Origin: Streptomyces pyxinicus
GTDB taxonomy: Bacteria > Actinomycetota > Actinomycetes > Streptomycetales > Streptomycetaceae
Assembly (NCBI RefSeq): GCF_024753135.1
Contig: NZ_JANUGP010000019.1
Span: 1 to 64,000, forward strand
DNA length: 64,000 nucleotides
Reading direction: 5' to 3'
Shown piece after piece: positions 14,772 to 22,802 of the stretch. A model generated the notes under the pieces. That model did not search any database. It was not told where the DNA came from and saw only the letters and a list, made by a program, of their open reading frames with translations. The translations under genes and the position numbers were made by a program. Numbering within the stretch: position 1 is the first letter of the stretch; every line of letters starts with the position of its first letter.

Positions 14772-16652
14772 ATGAGGGACATCATCGGAAGGCACTCGCG
14801 CACGGCGCGGCTGCTGTTCGCCGGACTGCTCACCACCGCCGGACTCGCCACCCTCGGCACCCCCACCGCGCACGCGGCCGGCGAGCAGGTCACGGCCTAC
14901 CTCACCACCACGGACGACTCCGGCGGACGGCACGTCGTACGCGGCCTCCAGGCGCAGACGCCGTTCACCTTCCAGGCCGGCAGCGGGGGCGGCGGCGAGA
15001 ACATCACCGTGGACGAGAACACCCGCTACCAGACCTTCACCGGCGGCGGGGCGTCCTTCACGGACACCGCGGCCTGGCTGCTGAACAGCAGCGGGGCGCT
15101 GTCCCAGGCGACCCGGGACGCCACCATGCGCAAGCTGTTCTCGCCGACGGAGGGCATCGGCCTGTCGTTCCTGCGCAACCCGATGGGCGCCTCGGACCTG
15201 GCCCGGTACGGCTACACGTACGACGACGTGCCGGCCGGCCAGACCGACCCCTCGCTCGCCAAGTTCTCCATTTCCCACGACCTCGCGGACGTCGTGCCGC
15301 TCACCAGGCAGGCGCTCCAACTCAACCCGTCCGTCACGGTGATGGCCTCGCCGTGGACGGCGCCGGCCTGGATGAAGGACAGCGGCTCGCTCAACGGCGG
15401 CTGGCTGAAGGCGGAGGACTACGGGGCGTACGCCTCCTACTTCGTGAAGTACCTCCAGGCGTACAAGGACCAGGGCGTCAACGTCTCGTACGTCACCGCG
15501 CAGAACGAGCCGACCTGCTGCTCGGGCTATCCGTCGATGAGCTGGAACGCGAGCGGGCTGGCCTACTTCACCAAGAGCGAGCTGCTGCCCAAGCTCCAGG
15601 CGGCGGGGCTCTCCACCAAGGTGCTGGCGCACGACTGGAACTGGGACGTCTACGACTCCTACGCCGCCCAGACCGTGGACGACGCGGCGGTGCGGAGCCA
15701 CCCCAACTTCGGCGGGATCGCCTGGCACGGGTACGGCGGTGACGTCACCCAGCAGACCTCGGTGCACGACCGGTACCCCACGCTGGACGCCTTCGGCACC
15801 GAGCACTCCGGCGGCACCTGGATCACCAACCAGCAGCGCGAGGACATGTCGAACATCATCGACTACACGCGCAACTGGGCGAAGTCCGTGACCAAGTGGT
15901 CGCTGGCCGTGAACCAGAACATGGGCCCGCACAACGGGGGTTGCGGCACCTGCACCGGGCTGATCACCGTGCACGACGGCGACAGCGTGAGCGGCACGGT
16001 GGACTACACGATCGAGTACTACACGATGGGCCACCTGACCAAGTTCGTCCGGCCGGGCGCGCAGCGGATCGCCTCGACGGCGTCCGGCGCGGTGCCGAAC
16101 GTGGCGTGGCGCAACCCGGACGGCAGCAAGGCGCTGATCGCCTACAACGACTCCTCGGCGGCGAGGACGGTCACCATCAACTGGGGCTCCCAGCACGCCA
16201 CGTACTCCCTGCCGGGCAAGACCTCGGCCACCTTCACCTGGTCCGGCACCCAGTCCGGCGGCGGCGCCCGCACCGGCGCCTTCGCGGGGCTGGCCGGCAA
16301 GTGCCTGGACGTCGCGGGCGCCTCCAGCGCCAACGGCACGGCAGTGCAGCTCTACGACTGCAACGGCAGCACCGCCCAGCAGTGGACCATCGGCACCGAC
16401 GGCACGGTCCGCGCCCTCGGCAAGTGCCTCGACGTCACCTCCGGCTCCACGGCGAACGGCGCCAAGGTCCAGCTCTACGACTGCAACGGCACCGGCGCCC
16501 AACAGTGGTCCTACGACTCCGCCACCGGCGACATCGTGAACACGGCGGCCGGCAAGTGCCTCGACGTCACGGACAACACATCGGCGAACGGGACGCCTAC
16601 GCAGATCTGGTCGTGCACGGGGGCGGCGAATCAGAAGTGGGTTCTGCGGTAG
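14772..16652 (+). CDS. Secreted GH30 glycoside hydrolase with C-terminal CBM13 (ricin-type) domain
   Basis: A 626-residue exported enzyme. The signal peptide ends at PTAHA-AGE. The catalytic domain (about 50-475) is GH30, with acid/base Glu246 in TAQNEPTCC and nucleophile Glu344 in FGTEHSGG. FTGGGASFTDTAAWLL and SPWTAPAWMK are typical of the glucosylceramidase/endo-beta-1,6-glucanase branch. After a Gly linker come three beta-trefoil repeats, each with KCLDV and a QxW motif (QQW, QQW, QKW), which bind galactose- or xylose-type sugars. Beta-1,6-glucanase acting on fungal walls is the best guess. The ATG at 14772 follows GAAGGG and immediately precedes the signal sequence. Confidence 0.9.
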   Translation: MRDIIGRHSRTARLLFAGLLTTAGLATLGTPTAHAAGEQVTAYLTTTDDSGGRHVVRGLQAQTPFTFQAGSGGGGENITVDENTRYQTFTGGGASFTDTAAWLLNSSGALSQATRDATMRKLFSPTEGIGLSFLRNPMGASDLARYGYTYDDVPAGQTDPSLAKFSISHDLADVVPLTRQALQLNPSVTVMASPWTAPAWMKDSGSLNGGWLKAEDYGAYASYFVKYLQAYKDQGVNVSYVTAQNEPTCCSGYPSMSWNASGLAYFTKSELLPKLQAAGLSTKVLAHDWNWDVYDSYAAQTVDDAAVRSHPNFGGIAWHGYGGDVTQQTSVHDRYPTLDAFGTEHSGGTWITNQQREDMSNIIDYTRNWAKSVTKWSLAVNQNMGPHNGGCGTCTGLITVHDGDSVSGTVDYTIEYYTMGHLTKFVRPGAQRIASTASGAVPNVAWRNPDGSKALIAYNDSSAARTVTINWGSQHATYSLPGKTSATFTWSGTQSGGGARTGAFAGLAGKCLDVAGASSANGTAVQLYDCNGSTAQQWTIGTDGTVRALGKCLDVTSGSTANGAKVQLYDCNGTGAQQWSYDSATGDIVNTAAGKCLDVTDNTSANGTPTQIWSCTGAANQKWVLR

Positions 16653-16665
16653 GTACATCGTGCGC

Positions 16666-16696
16666 GCCGCTCGGACGGATGCCGTGTCCGAGCGGC
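16666..16696 (+). terminator. Terminator after the GH30 gene
   Basis: GCCGCTCGGAC (16666-16676) and GTCCGAGCGGC (16686-16696) form a perfect 11-bp stem with a 9-base loop, starting 13 bases after the stop codon. Confidence 0.75.
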
Positions 16697-16768
16697 GGCG
16701 GTGTGGCCGGTGGGAGACGATGAGGGCGGCGGCTCGCGGCCGTGAGCCGGGAGATCTGGGAGACGTGT

Positions 16769-17371
16769 ATGACCACACCGCAGGATCTGTTTCTCGTGAG
16801 CCTGGACATTCCGCGTGAGCAGCCCGTCGAGCAGGGGGATCTGTCGCTGGCGTTGGCCGGGGCGGAGCTGGTCGATCTGCTGGCGGCGCGGGCGCTGACC
16901 GTGGTGGACGGGCGGATCGTGCCGGGGGCGGTGCCGGCCACGGGTGACCGGCTGCTGGACGAGGCGGGGGCCGCGCTGGTCCGGGCGGAGCCGTACGAGA
17001 CGGCCGAGGACTGGCTGTGGCGGCGCGGACAGGGGCTGGCGACGGCCTACCGGGACGCCCTGGAGGCCGACGGCCAGCTCACCGGCAAGCGGCGGCACTG
17101 GCTTGCGCTGCGCGACAAGGACGACCCGCAGGCCGACACCCCGGCCCGGCGCCACGCCGCCGACCGCTGGTGGTCCCACGAACCCGTCCTGGCCGGCCTC
17201 GCCTCCACCCTCGGCATCCCGGACGACCGGCCGCCCGCCCCGGAACCCGACGACGAGTCGGTGGTCGCGGTGCTGGTCGCGGTCGGGAACGCGGTGACGG
17301 AGCTGGAGGCGGTGCGGGAGCGGCGGCGGATCGAGAACGTGGCGTTCGACAATATCTGGCGGGCGCCCTGA
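16769..17371 (+). CDS. GPP34 family phosphoprotein
   Basis: A 200-residue member of the GPP34 (Golgi phosphoprotein 3-like) family, which is expanded in Streptomyces. The family pattern is clear: MTTPQDLFLVSLDI at the start, SLALAGAELVDLLAARALTV, a central RHWLALRDKDD region, and the helical end VGNAVTELEAVRERRRIE. Eukaryotic homologues bind phosphatidylinositol-4-phosphate; what the bacterial proteins bind is not known. The ATG at 16769 follows a GGGAG about nine bases upstream and gives the canonical N-terminus. It stands alone, convergent with the VOC gene. Confidence 0.88.
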   Translation: MTTPQDLFLVSLDIPREQPVEQGDLSLALAGAELVDLLAARALTVVDGRIVPGAVPATGDRLLDEAGAALVRAEPYETAEDWLWRRGQGLATAYRDALEADGQLTGKRRHWLALRDKDDPQADTPARRHAADRWWSHEPVLAGLASTLGIPDDRPPAPEPDDESVVAVLVAVGNAVTELEAVRERRRIENVAFDNIWRAP

Positions 17372-17400
17372 GGGTGGGCGGGAGGAGGCAGCCGGTGGGC

Positions 17401-17835
17401 TCAGCGTGCCCGAAGGACCGGTTCTCCCACGCCCAGCAGGTTGCCCTCGCTGTCGCGGAACCAGGCGCCGCGTTCGCCGGTCGCGCCCTTGCTCGGGTAG
17501 TTGCCCTCGACCTCGGCGATGCCGTCACGGGTGCGCAGGCCGGGGGCGTCGACCTCCTCGAAGACGACGCCCCGGCGCCGCAGCTCCGCCACCGTCGCCT
17601 CGATGTCGGTGACCTCGAAGGCCATCTGGGTGAAGGTGCCGGGCGAGGCACCCGTGGAGCGGAAGAGGACGAACTCCACGCCCCCGCAGCGGTACAGCAG
17701 CCCGCCCGGACGTTCGTCCACCGGCTCCAGGCCGAGCTTGTCGGCGTAGAAGCGCCGGGCGCGGTCCAGGTCCTGGGCGGGCAGCCGGGTCGCCACGCGG
17801 GCCCGGGACAGATCTGCGGGGGTCTTCGCGTTCAT
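17401..17835 (-). CDS. VOC-superfamily (glyoxalase/bleomycin-resistance-like) protein
   Basis: A 144-residue vicinal-oxygen-chelate protein: VATRLPAQDLDRARRFYADK begins the first beta-alpha-beta unit, and GAWFRDSEGNLLGVGEP ends the second. Such proteins are small metal-dependent enzymes or binding proteins; the substrate is unknown. It starts 13 bases after the cimA stop and is probably co-transcribed with it. A GGAGG lies too close to the ATG for ideal spacing, so translation may depend on coupling with cimA. Confidence 0.88.
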   Translation of the reverse strand: MNAKTPADLSRARVATRLPAQDLDRARRFYADKLGLEPVDERPGGLLYRCGGVEFVLFRSTGASPGTFTQMAFEVTDIEATVAELRRRGVVFEEVDAPGLRTRDGIAEVEGNYPSKGATGERGAWFRDSEGNLLGVGEPVLRAR

Positions 17836-17848
17836 GCCTCCACTGTGG

Positions 17849-19459
17849 CTACTTCGCCGGCTCCACGCCCGCCCGCAGCAGCCCGTAGGCGTACGCGTCC
17901 TCCAGGGCCCCCCAGGACGCGGCGATCACGTTCTCCGCCACGCCGACCGTGGACCACTCGCCGGCGCCGTCCGAGGTGGAGATCAGCACCCGGGTGGTGG
18001 AGGAGGTACCGTGCTTGCCCTCCAGGATGCGGACCTTGTAGTCGACCAGCTCCAGCTTGGCGAGCTGCGGGTAGATCTTCTCCAGGGCGACCCGGAGCGC
18101 CCGGTCGAGGGCGTTGACCGGGCCGTTGCCCTCGGCCGTGGCGACGATCCGCTCGCTCTTGGCCCACAGCTTGACCGTGGCCTCGTTGGCGTGGGTGCCG
18201 TCGGGGCGGTCCTCCACGATGGCCCGCCAGGACTCCACGGCGAAGTACTTCAGCGGGCGCCCCTCGACCTCGGCGCGCAGCAGCAGCTCGAAGGAGGCGT
18301 CGGCCGCCTCGTAGGTGTAGCCCTTCAGCTCGCGTTCCTTGACGCGCTCGACCACCCGGCCGATCAGTTCGCGGTCGCCGCCGAGGTCGATGCCGAGTTC
18401 CCGGCCCTTGAGTTCGATGGAGGCGCGGCCGGCCATGTCGGAGACCAGCATGCGCATGGTGTTGCCGACCAGCTCGGGGTCGATGTGCTGGTACAGGTCC
18501 GGGTCGACCTTGATCGCGGAGGCGTGCAGGCCGGCCTTGTGGGCGAAGGCGGAGACACCGACGTACGGCTGGTGCGTGGAGGGCGTGAGGTTGACGACCT
18601 CGGCGATGGCGTGCGAGATGCGGGTCATCTCGCGCAGCTTGCCGTCGGGGAGCACCTTCTTGCCGTACTTCAGCTCCAGGGCCGCGACGACCGGGAAGAG
18701 GTTGGCGTTGCCGACGCGTTCGCCGTAACCGTTGGCGGTGCACTGGACGTGGGTGGCGCCCGCGTCGACGGCGGCCAGGGTGTTGGCGACCGCGCAGCCG
18801 GTGTCGTCCTGGGCGTGGATGCCGAGCCGGGCGCCGGTGTCGGCGCGGACCGTGGAGACGACCGCCTGGATCTGCGCGGGCAGCATGCCGCCGTTGGTGT
18901 CGCAGAGCACGACGACGTCGGCGCCGGCCTCGGCTGCCGCCCGGACGACGGCCTTGGCGTACTCGGGGTTGGCGCGGTAGCCGTCGAAGAAGTGCTCGCA
19001 GTCCACGAAGACCCGGCGGCCCTGGTCCTTCAGGTAGGAGACGGTGTCGCGCACCATCTCCAGGTTCTCGTCCAGCGTCGTGCGCAGCGCCAGCTCCACA
19101 TGCCGGTCGTGCGACTTGGCGACCAGGGTGATCACCGGGGCGCCGGACGCCAGCAGCGCGTTGACCTGCGGGTCGTCGGCGGCCCGTGCGCCGGCGCGGC
19201 GGGTGGCGCCGAAGGCGACGAGCCGGGCGTGCCGGAAGTCGATCTCCTGCTGGGCGCGGGCGAAGAACTCGGTGTCCCGGGGGTTGGCGCCGGGCCAGCC
19301 GCCCTCGATGAAGCCCACGCCGAAGTCGTCCAGGTGCCGCGCGATGGCGAGCTTGTCCGCGACGGTGAGGTTGATGCCCTCGCGCTGCGCGCCGTCGCGC
19401 AGCGTGGTGTCGAAGACGTGGAACGAGTCGTCGGGCTCGCTGGATGCCGTCTCGGTCAT
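17849..19459 (-). CDS. cimA: (R)-citramalate synthase
   Basis: A 536-residue HMGL-like condensing enzyme of the LeuA/CimA family, making citramalate from pyruvate and acetyl-CoA for threonine-independent isoleucine synthesis. Present are the N-terminal FDTTLRDGAQREGI with the catalytic/metal Asp-Arg, FIEGGWPGANPRD, VSTVRADTGARLGIHAQDD and the metal-binding THVQCTANGYGERVGNANLF. The C-terminal third (about 400-520) is the LeuA dimer/allosteric domain. GIHAQDDTG and GGWPGANP favour citramalate synthase over isopropylmalate synthase. CAGGAG precedes the ATG. The upstream region holds an intrinsic terminator and an ORF rich in branched-chain codons, so attenuation is likely. Confidence 0.92.
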   Translation of the reverse strand: MTETASSEPDDSFHVFDTTLRDGAQREGINLTVADKLAIARHLDDFGVGFIEGGWPGANPRDTEFFARAQQEIDFRHARLVAFGATRRAGARAADDPQVNALLASGAPVITLVAKSHDRHVELALRTTLDENLEMVRDTVSYLKDQGRRVFVDCEHFFDGYRANPEYAKAVVRAAAEAGADVVVLCDTNGGMLPAQIQAVVSTVRADTGARLGIHAQDDTGCAVANTLAAVDAGATHVQCTANGYGERVGNANLFPVVAALELKYGKKVLPDGKLREMTRISHAIAEVVNLTPSTHQPYVGVSAFAHKAGLHASAIKVDPDLYQHIDPELVGNTMRMLVSDMAGRASIELKGRELGIDLGGDRELIGRVVERVKERELKGYTYEAADASFELLLRAEVEGRPLKYFAVESWRAIVEDRPDGTHANEATVKLWAKSERIVATAEGNGPVNALDRALRVALEKIYPQLAKLELVDYKVRILEGKHGTSSTTRVLISTSDGAGEWSTVGVAENVIAASWGALEDAYAYGLLRAGVEPAK

Positions 19460-19656
19460 GGTCTCAAGGCTCCTGTTGTGAATCTTCGGTCTGTACCGGA
19501 ATGACCGGCTCCACCGTCCCCTCCCATACTCCCGCGCGCCCGCTTCCCGGCTGAGGGTGGGCCGGAAAACGAAAAAACCCCTCGCGGGTGCGAGAGGTCT
19601 GCGCGCGGGTCGAGGACGACGATGGCCACCCGCACCTGGTCGTACGAGGTGGTCAC
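19456..19656 (-). CDS. Candidate leader ORF overlapping cimA
   Basis: A frame from GTG 19656 runs 66 codons to a TGA that overlaps the cimA ATG as ATGA. It contains VRVAIVVLDP, with a run of Val, Ile, Val, Val and Leu codons at 19612-19629, just 14-31 bases before the 5' arm of the terminator at 19572-19598. The GTG overlaps the stop of a still smaller ORF (ATG at 19688, 11 codons) as GTGA. No good ribosome-binding site is visible, and GTG 19635 is an alternative start. Unlike a classical leader peptide it has no stop before the hairpin, so the ribosome would read through the terminator. A control role is inference. Confidence 0.4.
   Translation of the reverse strand: MTTSYDQVRVAIVVLDPRADLSHPRGVFSFSGPPSAGKRARGSMGGDGGAGHSGTDRRFTTGALRP
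19572..19598 (-). terminator. Intrinsic terminator in the cimA leader (attenuator)
   Basis: On the minus strand ACCTCTCGC pairs with GCGAGGGGT (one G-T pair) around the loop ACCC and is followed by six Ts. It lies 112 bases upstream of the cimA ATG and well downstream of the previous gene, which is the arrangement of an attenuator rather than a gene-end terminator. Confidence 0.75.
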
Positions 19657-19746
19657 TGCGGACCGGCGCGCCTGTTGCCCGTAATCATGGCGAACGAGAA
19701 CACGGGGGAAGTCTGGCACAGCCCCGCCCCCGGCTCACGTCCCGTC

Positions 19747-21048
19747 TCAGGATGCGGTCGTCAGGCTGGACTCCTCGGCCTCGTCGGCGCGGGCCAGGTC
19801 CAGGTCCTTCGTCTCGCGCATGGAGAGGTAGACCACGAGCGACACGGCGGCGCAGCCGGCCACGTACCAGGAGAAGCCGGACTCGACGCCGGCGTTCTTG
19901 AACCACAGCGCCACGTACTCCGCGGTGCCGCCGAAGAGGGCGTTGGCGAGGGCGTACGGCAGGGCCACGCCGAGGGCGCGGACGCCGGTCGGGAACAGCT
20001 CGGCCTTCACGCAGGCGTTGATGGAGGTGTAGCCGGTGACGACGACCAGCGCGAGCAGGGAGAGGCCGAGCGCGGGCCAGTAGCCGTCGGCGTGCCGCAG
20101 CAGGGTCATGATCGGCACGGTGAGGAGGGTGGAGCCGACCGCGAAGGTGATCAGCAGCGGACGGCGGCCGACGCGGTCGGAGAGCCGTCCGGCCAGCGGC
20201 TGGAGGCAGGCGAAGACGATCAGCGCGGTGAAGGAGACGAGGGTCGCGGTCTGCTTCGGCAGCCCGGCGGAGTTGGAGAGGTACTTCGTCAGGTAGGTGG
20301 TGTACGTGTAGTAGGCGACCGTGCCGCCCATGGTGAGGGCGACGACCAGGAACGCCTCGCGCCGGTGCCGCCACAGGGCGCGCAGGGTGCCGCGCTCCTC
20401 CGCGTGCGAGGTGTCCTCCGCGTACACCTCCGTCTCCAGCATGGTGCGGCGCAGGTAGAAGACGACGGCGGCGCCGAGCGCGCCGACGACGAAGGGGATG
20501 CGCCAGCCGTAGCTGTGCAGGGCCGCGTCGGACAGGGTGCGCTGGAGGACGATCTGGAGGCCGAGGCCGAGGATCTGGCCGGCGGTCATGGAGACGTACT
20601 GGAAGCTGGAGGCGAAGCCGCGGCTGCCCGGCTCGGAGGCCTCGGTGAGGTAGGTGGCGCTGGCCGCGTACTCGCCGCCGACCGACAGGCCCTGGAGCAG
20701 CCGGGCGACGAGCAGGACGAGCGCGCCGCCGTACCCCGCGACCGTGTAGGTCGGCGCGATCGCGATCAGCACGGCCGAGGCCGACATCAGGGAGACGGTG
20801 AGCGTCAGCGCGGCCTTGCGTCCCCTGCGGTCGCCGACCCGGCCCAGCAGCCAGCCGCCGACGGGGCGCATGAAGAAGCCGACGGCGAAGATGCCGGCGG
20901 TGTTCATGAGCTGGGCGGTGGGGTTGCCGTGCGGGAAGAACGCGCCCGCGAAGTACGTGGCGAAACTGGCGTACACGAACCAGTCGAACCACTCGACCAT
21001 GTTCCCGGCCGACCCGACCCAGATCTTCTTCCAGTGATGACGTCCCAT
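19747..21048 (-). CDS. MFS transporter of the metabolite:H+ symporter (MHS) family
   Basis: A 433-residue major facilitator of the MHS group (shikimate, alpha-ketoglutarate, proline/betaine permeases). The start KKIWVGSAGNMVEWFDWFVY is the family signature, followed by the loop motif GRVGDRRGRKAAL between helices 2 and 3 and GLSVGGEYAASATYL in helix 4. About twelve membrane segments are expected. The ligand cannot be read from sequence. It is the last gene of a leftward series (urease-like subunits, agmatine deiminase, TetR) with gaps under 50 bases, so it may import the substrate or counter-ion of that pathway. Confidence 0.9.
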   Translation of the reverse strand: MGRHHWKKIWVGSAGNMVEWFDWFVYASFATYFAGAFFPHGNPTAQLMNTAGIFAVGFFMRPVGGWLLGRVGDRRGRKAALTLTVSLMSASAVLIAIAPTYTVAGYGGALVLLVARLLQGLSVGGEYAASATYLTEASEPGSRGFASSFQYVSMTAGQILGLGLQIVLQRTLSDAALHSYGWRIPFVVGALGAAVVFYLRRTMLETEVYAEDTSHAEERGTLRALWRHRREAFLVVALTMGGTVAYYTYTTYLTKYLSNSAGLPKQTATLVSFTALIVFACLQPLAGRLSDRVGRRPLLITFAVGSTLLTVPIMTLLRHADGYWPALGLSLLALVVVTGYTSINACVKAELFPTGVRALGVALPYALANALFGGTAEYVALWFKNAGVESGFSWYVAGCAAVSLVVYLSMRETKDLDLARADEAEESSLTTAS

Positions 21049-21095
21049 GCGGCCTTACCTGCCCGGGGGCGGAGCGAACGATTCCTCCCCGGGCT

Positions 21096-21704
21096 CTAGG
21101 GAGTCGCGGCCAGCCCCTCCGCGAGGAACTCCCGGACGTGCCGGAGCACTTGGCCGCGGTCGGTGCCGCGCAGGCCGATGGCGACGTGGATGGAGAAGCC
21201 GTCGAGCAGGGCCCGCAGCCGCGTCGCGAAGCGGTCCGCGTCGACCGGCCGGAACTCCCCGCGCGAGACGCCCTCGGCGATCAGCGCGACCAGGTCCCGG
21301 TGCCAGGCGCCCTCGATGGCGGCCTGCCGGGTGCGCGCGTCGTCGTCGGCGTTCTGGGACCGGTTCCAGACCTCAAGCCACAGGGTCCAGTGCGGGTCCC
21401 GGTGCCCCTCGGGGACGTACAGGTCGACGTAGGCGGCGAGGCGCTCGGCGGCCGGTCCGGCCCCGCTGAGCAGCCGGGACCGCTCGGCCCCGAGCCGCCC
21501 CTCGCTCCACTCCAGGGCCTGGAGCAGCAGTTCGTCCTTGGAGCGGAAGTAGTACAGCAGATGCCCGCTGCTCATCCCGACCTCGCGCCCGAGCCCCGCC
21601 ATGGTGAGCTTCTCCAGACCGCGCTCGGCGATCATGTCCATGGCGGCGGCGAGGACGTCCTCTCGGGGCGGCGCGTTCCTGCGCGCACGGGCCGCACCGG
21701 TCAT
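21096..21704 (-). CDS. TetR-family regulator of the agmatine/urease-like cluster
   Basis: A 202-residue TetR repressor. The N-terminal HTH is clear (VLAAAMDMIAERGLEKLTMA, then VGMSSGHLLYYFRSKDELL). The C-terminal ligand domain contains HWTLWLEVWNRSQNADD and LDGFSIHVAIGLRG, as in BetI/RutR-like regulators of nitrogen compounds. It lies between agmatine deiminase (41 bases upstream) and the MHS transporter (47 bases downstream), all co-directional, so it probably regulates its own operon, perhaps sensing a polyamine or its transported substrate. CAGGAG lies upstream of the ATG. Confidence 0.88.
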   Translation of the reverse strand: MTGAARARRNAPPREDVLAAAMDMIAERGLEKLTMAGLGREVGMSSGHLLYYFRSKDELLLQALEWSEGRLGAERSRLLSGAGPAAERLAAYVDLYVPEGHRDPHWTLWLEVWNRSQNADDDARTRQAAIEGAWHRDLVALIAEGVSRGEFRPVDADRFATRLRALLDGFSIHVAIGLRGTDRGQVLRHVREFLAEGLAATP

Positions 21705-21715
21705 CTGCTGCTCCT

Positions 21716-21767
21716 GGGGTCAGGCCTTCGGCTGCTCCTGCGGGGTCAGGCCTTCGGCTGCTGCTGG
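21716..21767. repeat. 26-base imperfect tandem duplication at the end of the agmatine deiminase gene
   Basis: GGGGTCAGGCCTTCGGCTGC occurs at 21716-21735 and again at 21742-21761, period 26. Each copy contains a TCA, a stop codon on the minus strand; the right-hand copy provides the actual stop of the agmatine deiminase gene. It is probably a replication-slippage duplication. Confidence 0.8.
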
Positions 21768-22786
21768 GTGACGCAGTGGATGCCTCCACCGCCGGAGAAG
21801 ATCGTACGGGCGTCGACCAGGGTGACCGTCCGCTCGGGGAAGAGGCGGCGGAAGATGCCGGCGGCGATCTCGTCGCGGGGGTCGTCGAAGCCGCACAGGA
21901 CGACTCCGCCGTTGCAGAGGTAGTGGTTGATGTAGGAGTAGTCGGCCCAGTGGCCGTCGGCCTCCAGGGCGGTGGGGGCGGACACCTCCACGACCTCCAG
22001 GGGGCGGCCGTGGGCGTCGGTCGCGGACTTCAGCAGGCCGATGACCTCCCGGGTGACCTCGTGGTCGGGGTGGGCCGGGTCCGGCTGGTGGTGGGCGACC
22101 ACGACACCGGGGCGGGCGAAGGCGGCGACGATGTCGACGTGGCCGAGGGTGCCGAAGCCGTGGGGCGGGTAGTCGCCGGTCAGGCCGCACGGCAGCCAGA
22201 TCGCCTTGCTGGTGCCGAGGTGGGCGTGGATCTCCGCCTCGACCTCGGCCTTCGACCAGTGCGGGTTGCGCTCGGGGCCGAGCTGCACGGTCTCGGTGAG
22301 CAGCACGGTGCCCTCGCCGTCGACGTGGATCGCGCCGCCCTCGTTGACCAGCGTCGAGGCGTACGTACGGGCGCCCGCGAGGTCGGAGACGAACGCGCCG
22401 ATCTTGGAGTCGTGCTCCCAGCGCGCCCAGTCCTGGGCGCCCCAGCCGTTGAACGTCCAGTCCACGGCGGCCAGTCGGCCCGTGCCGTCGGTGAGGAAGG
22501 TGGGGCCGATGTCCCGCATCCAGGCGTCGTCCAGCTCGCGTTCGACGGTGTCGACGTCCGGGCCGAGCAGCGCCCGCGCCTCGGCGGACTGGCCGGGGCC
22601 GCAGACGACGGTCACCGGTTCGAAGCGGCGCACGGCGCGGGCGACGGCGGCCCAGGCGCGCCGGGAGGCGGCCAGGTCCTCGGGATCCTCGAAGGTGGGG
22701 TTGGGGCCCGGCCACGCCATCCAGGTGCGCTCGTGCGGGGTCCATTCGGCGGGCATGCGGAAGCCGTCGGCGGCAGGGGTGGTCAT
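21746..22786 (-). CDS. aguA: Agmatine deiminase
   Basis: A 346-residue guanidino-group-modifying enzyme converting agmatine to N-carbamoylputrescine and ammonia. The family pattern is complete: MPAEWTPHERTWMAWP at the start, ELDDAWMRDIGPTF, LVNEGGAIHVDGEGT, GTLGHVDIVAAF with the catalytic His, and the nucleophile Cys338 in SGGGGIHCVTQQQP. It starts 16 bases after the urease-like alpha subunit, so the two are one transcript. No carbamoylputrescine amidohydrolase (aguB) is nearby. The 3' end carries a 26-base tandem duplication. Confidence 0.93.
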   Translation of the reverse strand: MTTPAADGFRMPAEWTPHERTWMAWPGPNPTFEDPEDLAASRRAWAAVARAVRRFEPVTVVCGPGQSAEARALLGPDVDTVERELDDAWMRDIGPTFLTDGTGRLAAVDWTFNGWGAQDWARWEHDSKIGAFVSDLAGARTYASTLVNEGGAIHVDGEGTVLLTETVQLGPERNPHWSKAEVEAEIHAHLGTSKAIWLPCGLTGDYPPHGFGTLGHVDIVAAFARPGVVVAHHQPDPAHPDHEVTREVIGLLKSATDAHGRPLEVVEVSAPTALEADGHWADYSYINHYLCNGGVVLCGFDDPRDEIAAGIFRRLFPERTVTLVDARTIFSGGGGIHCVTQQQPKA

Positions 22787-22802
22787 GTGAAGTCCCGTGT
22801 TC

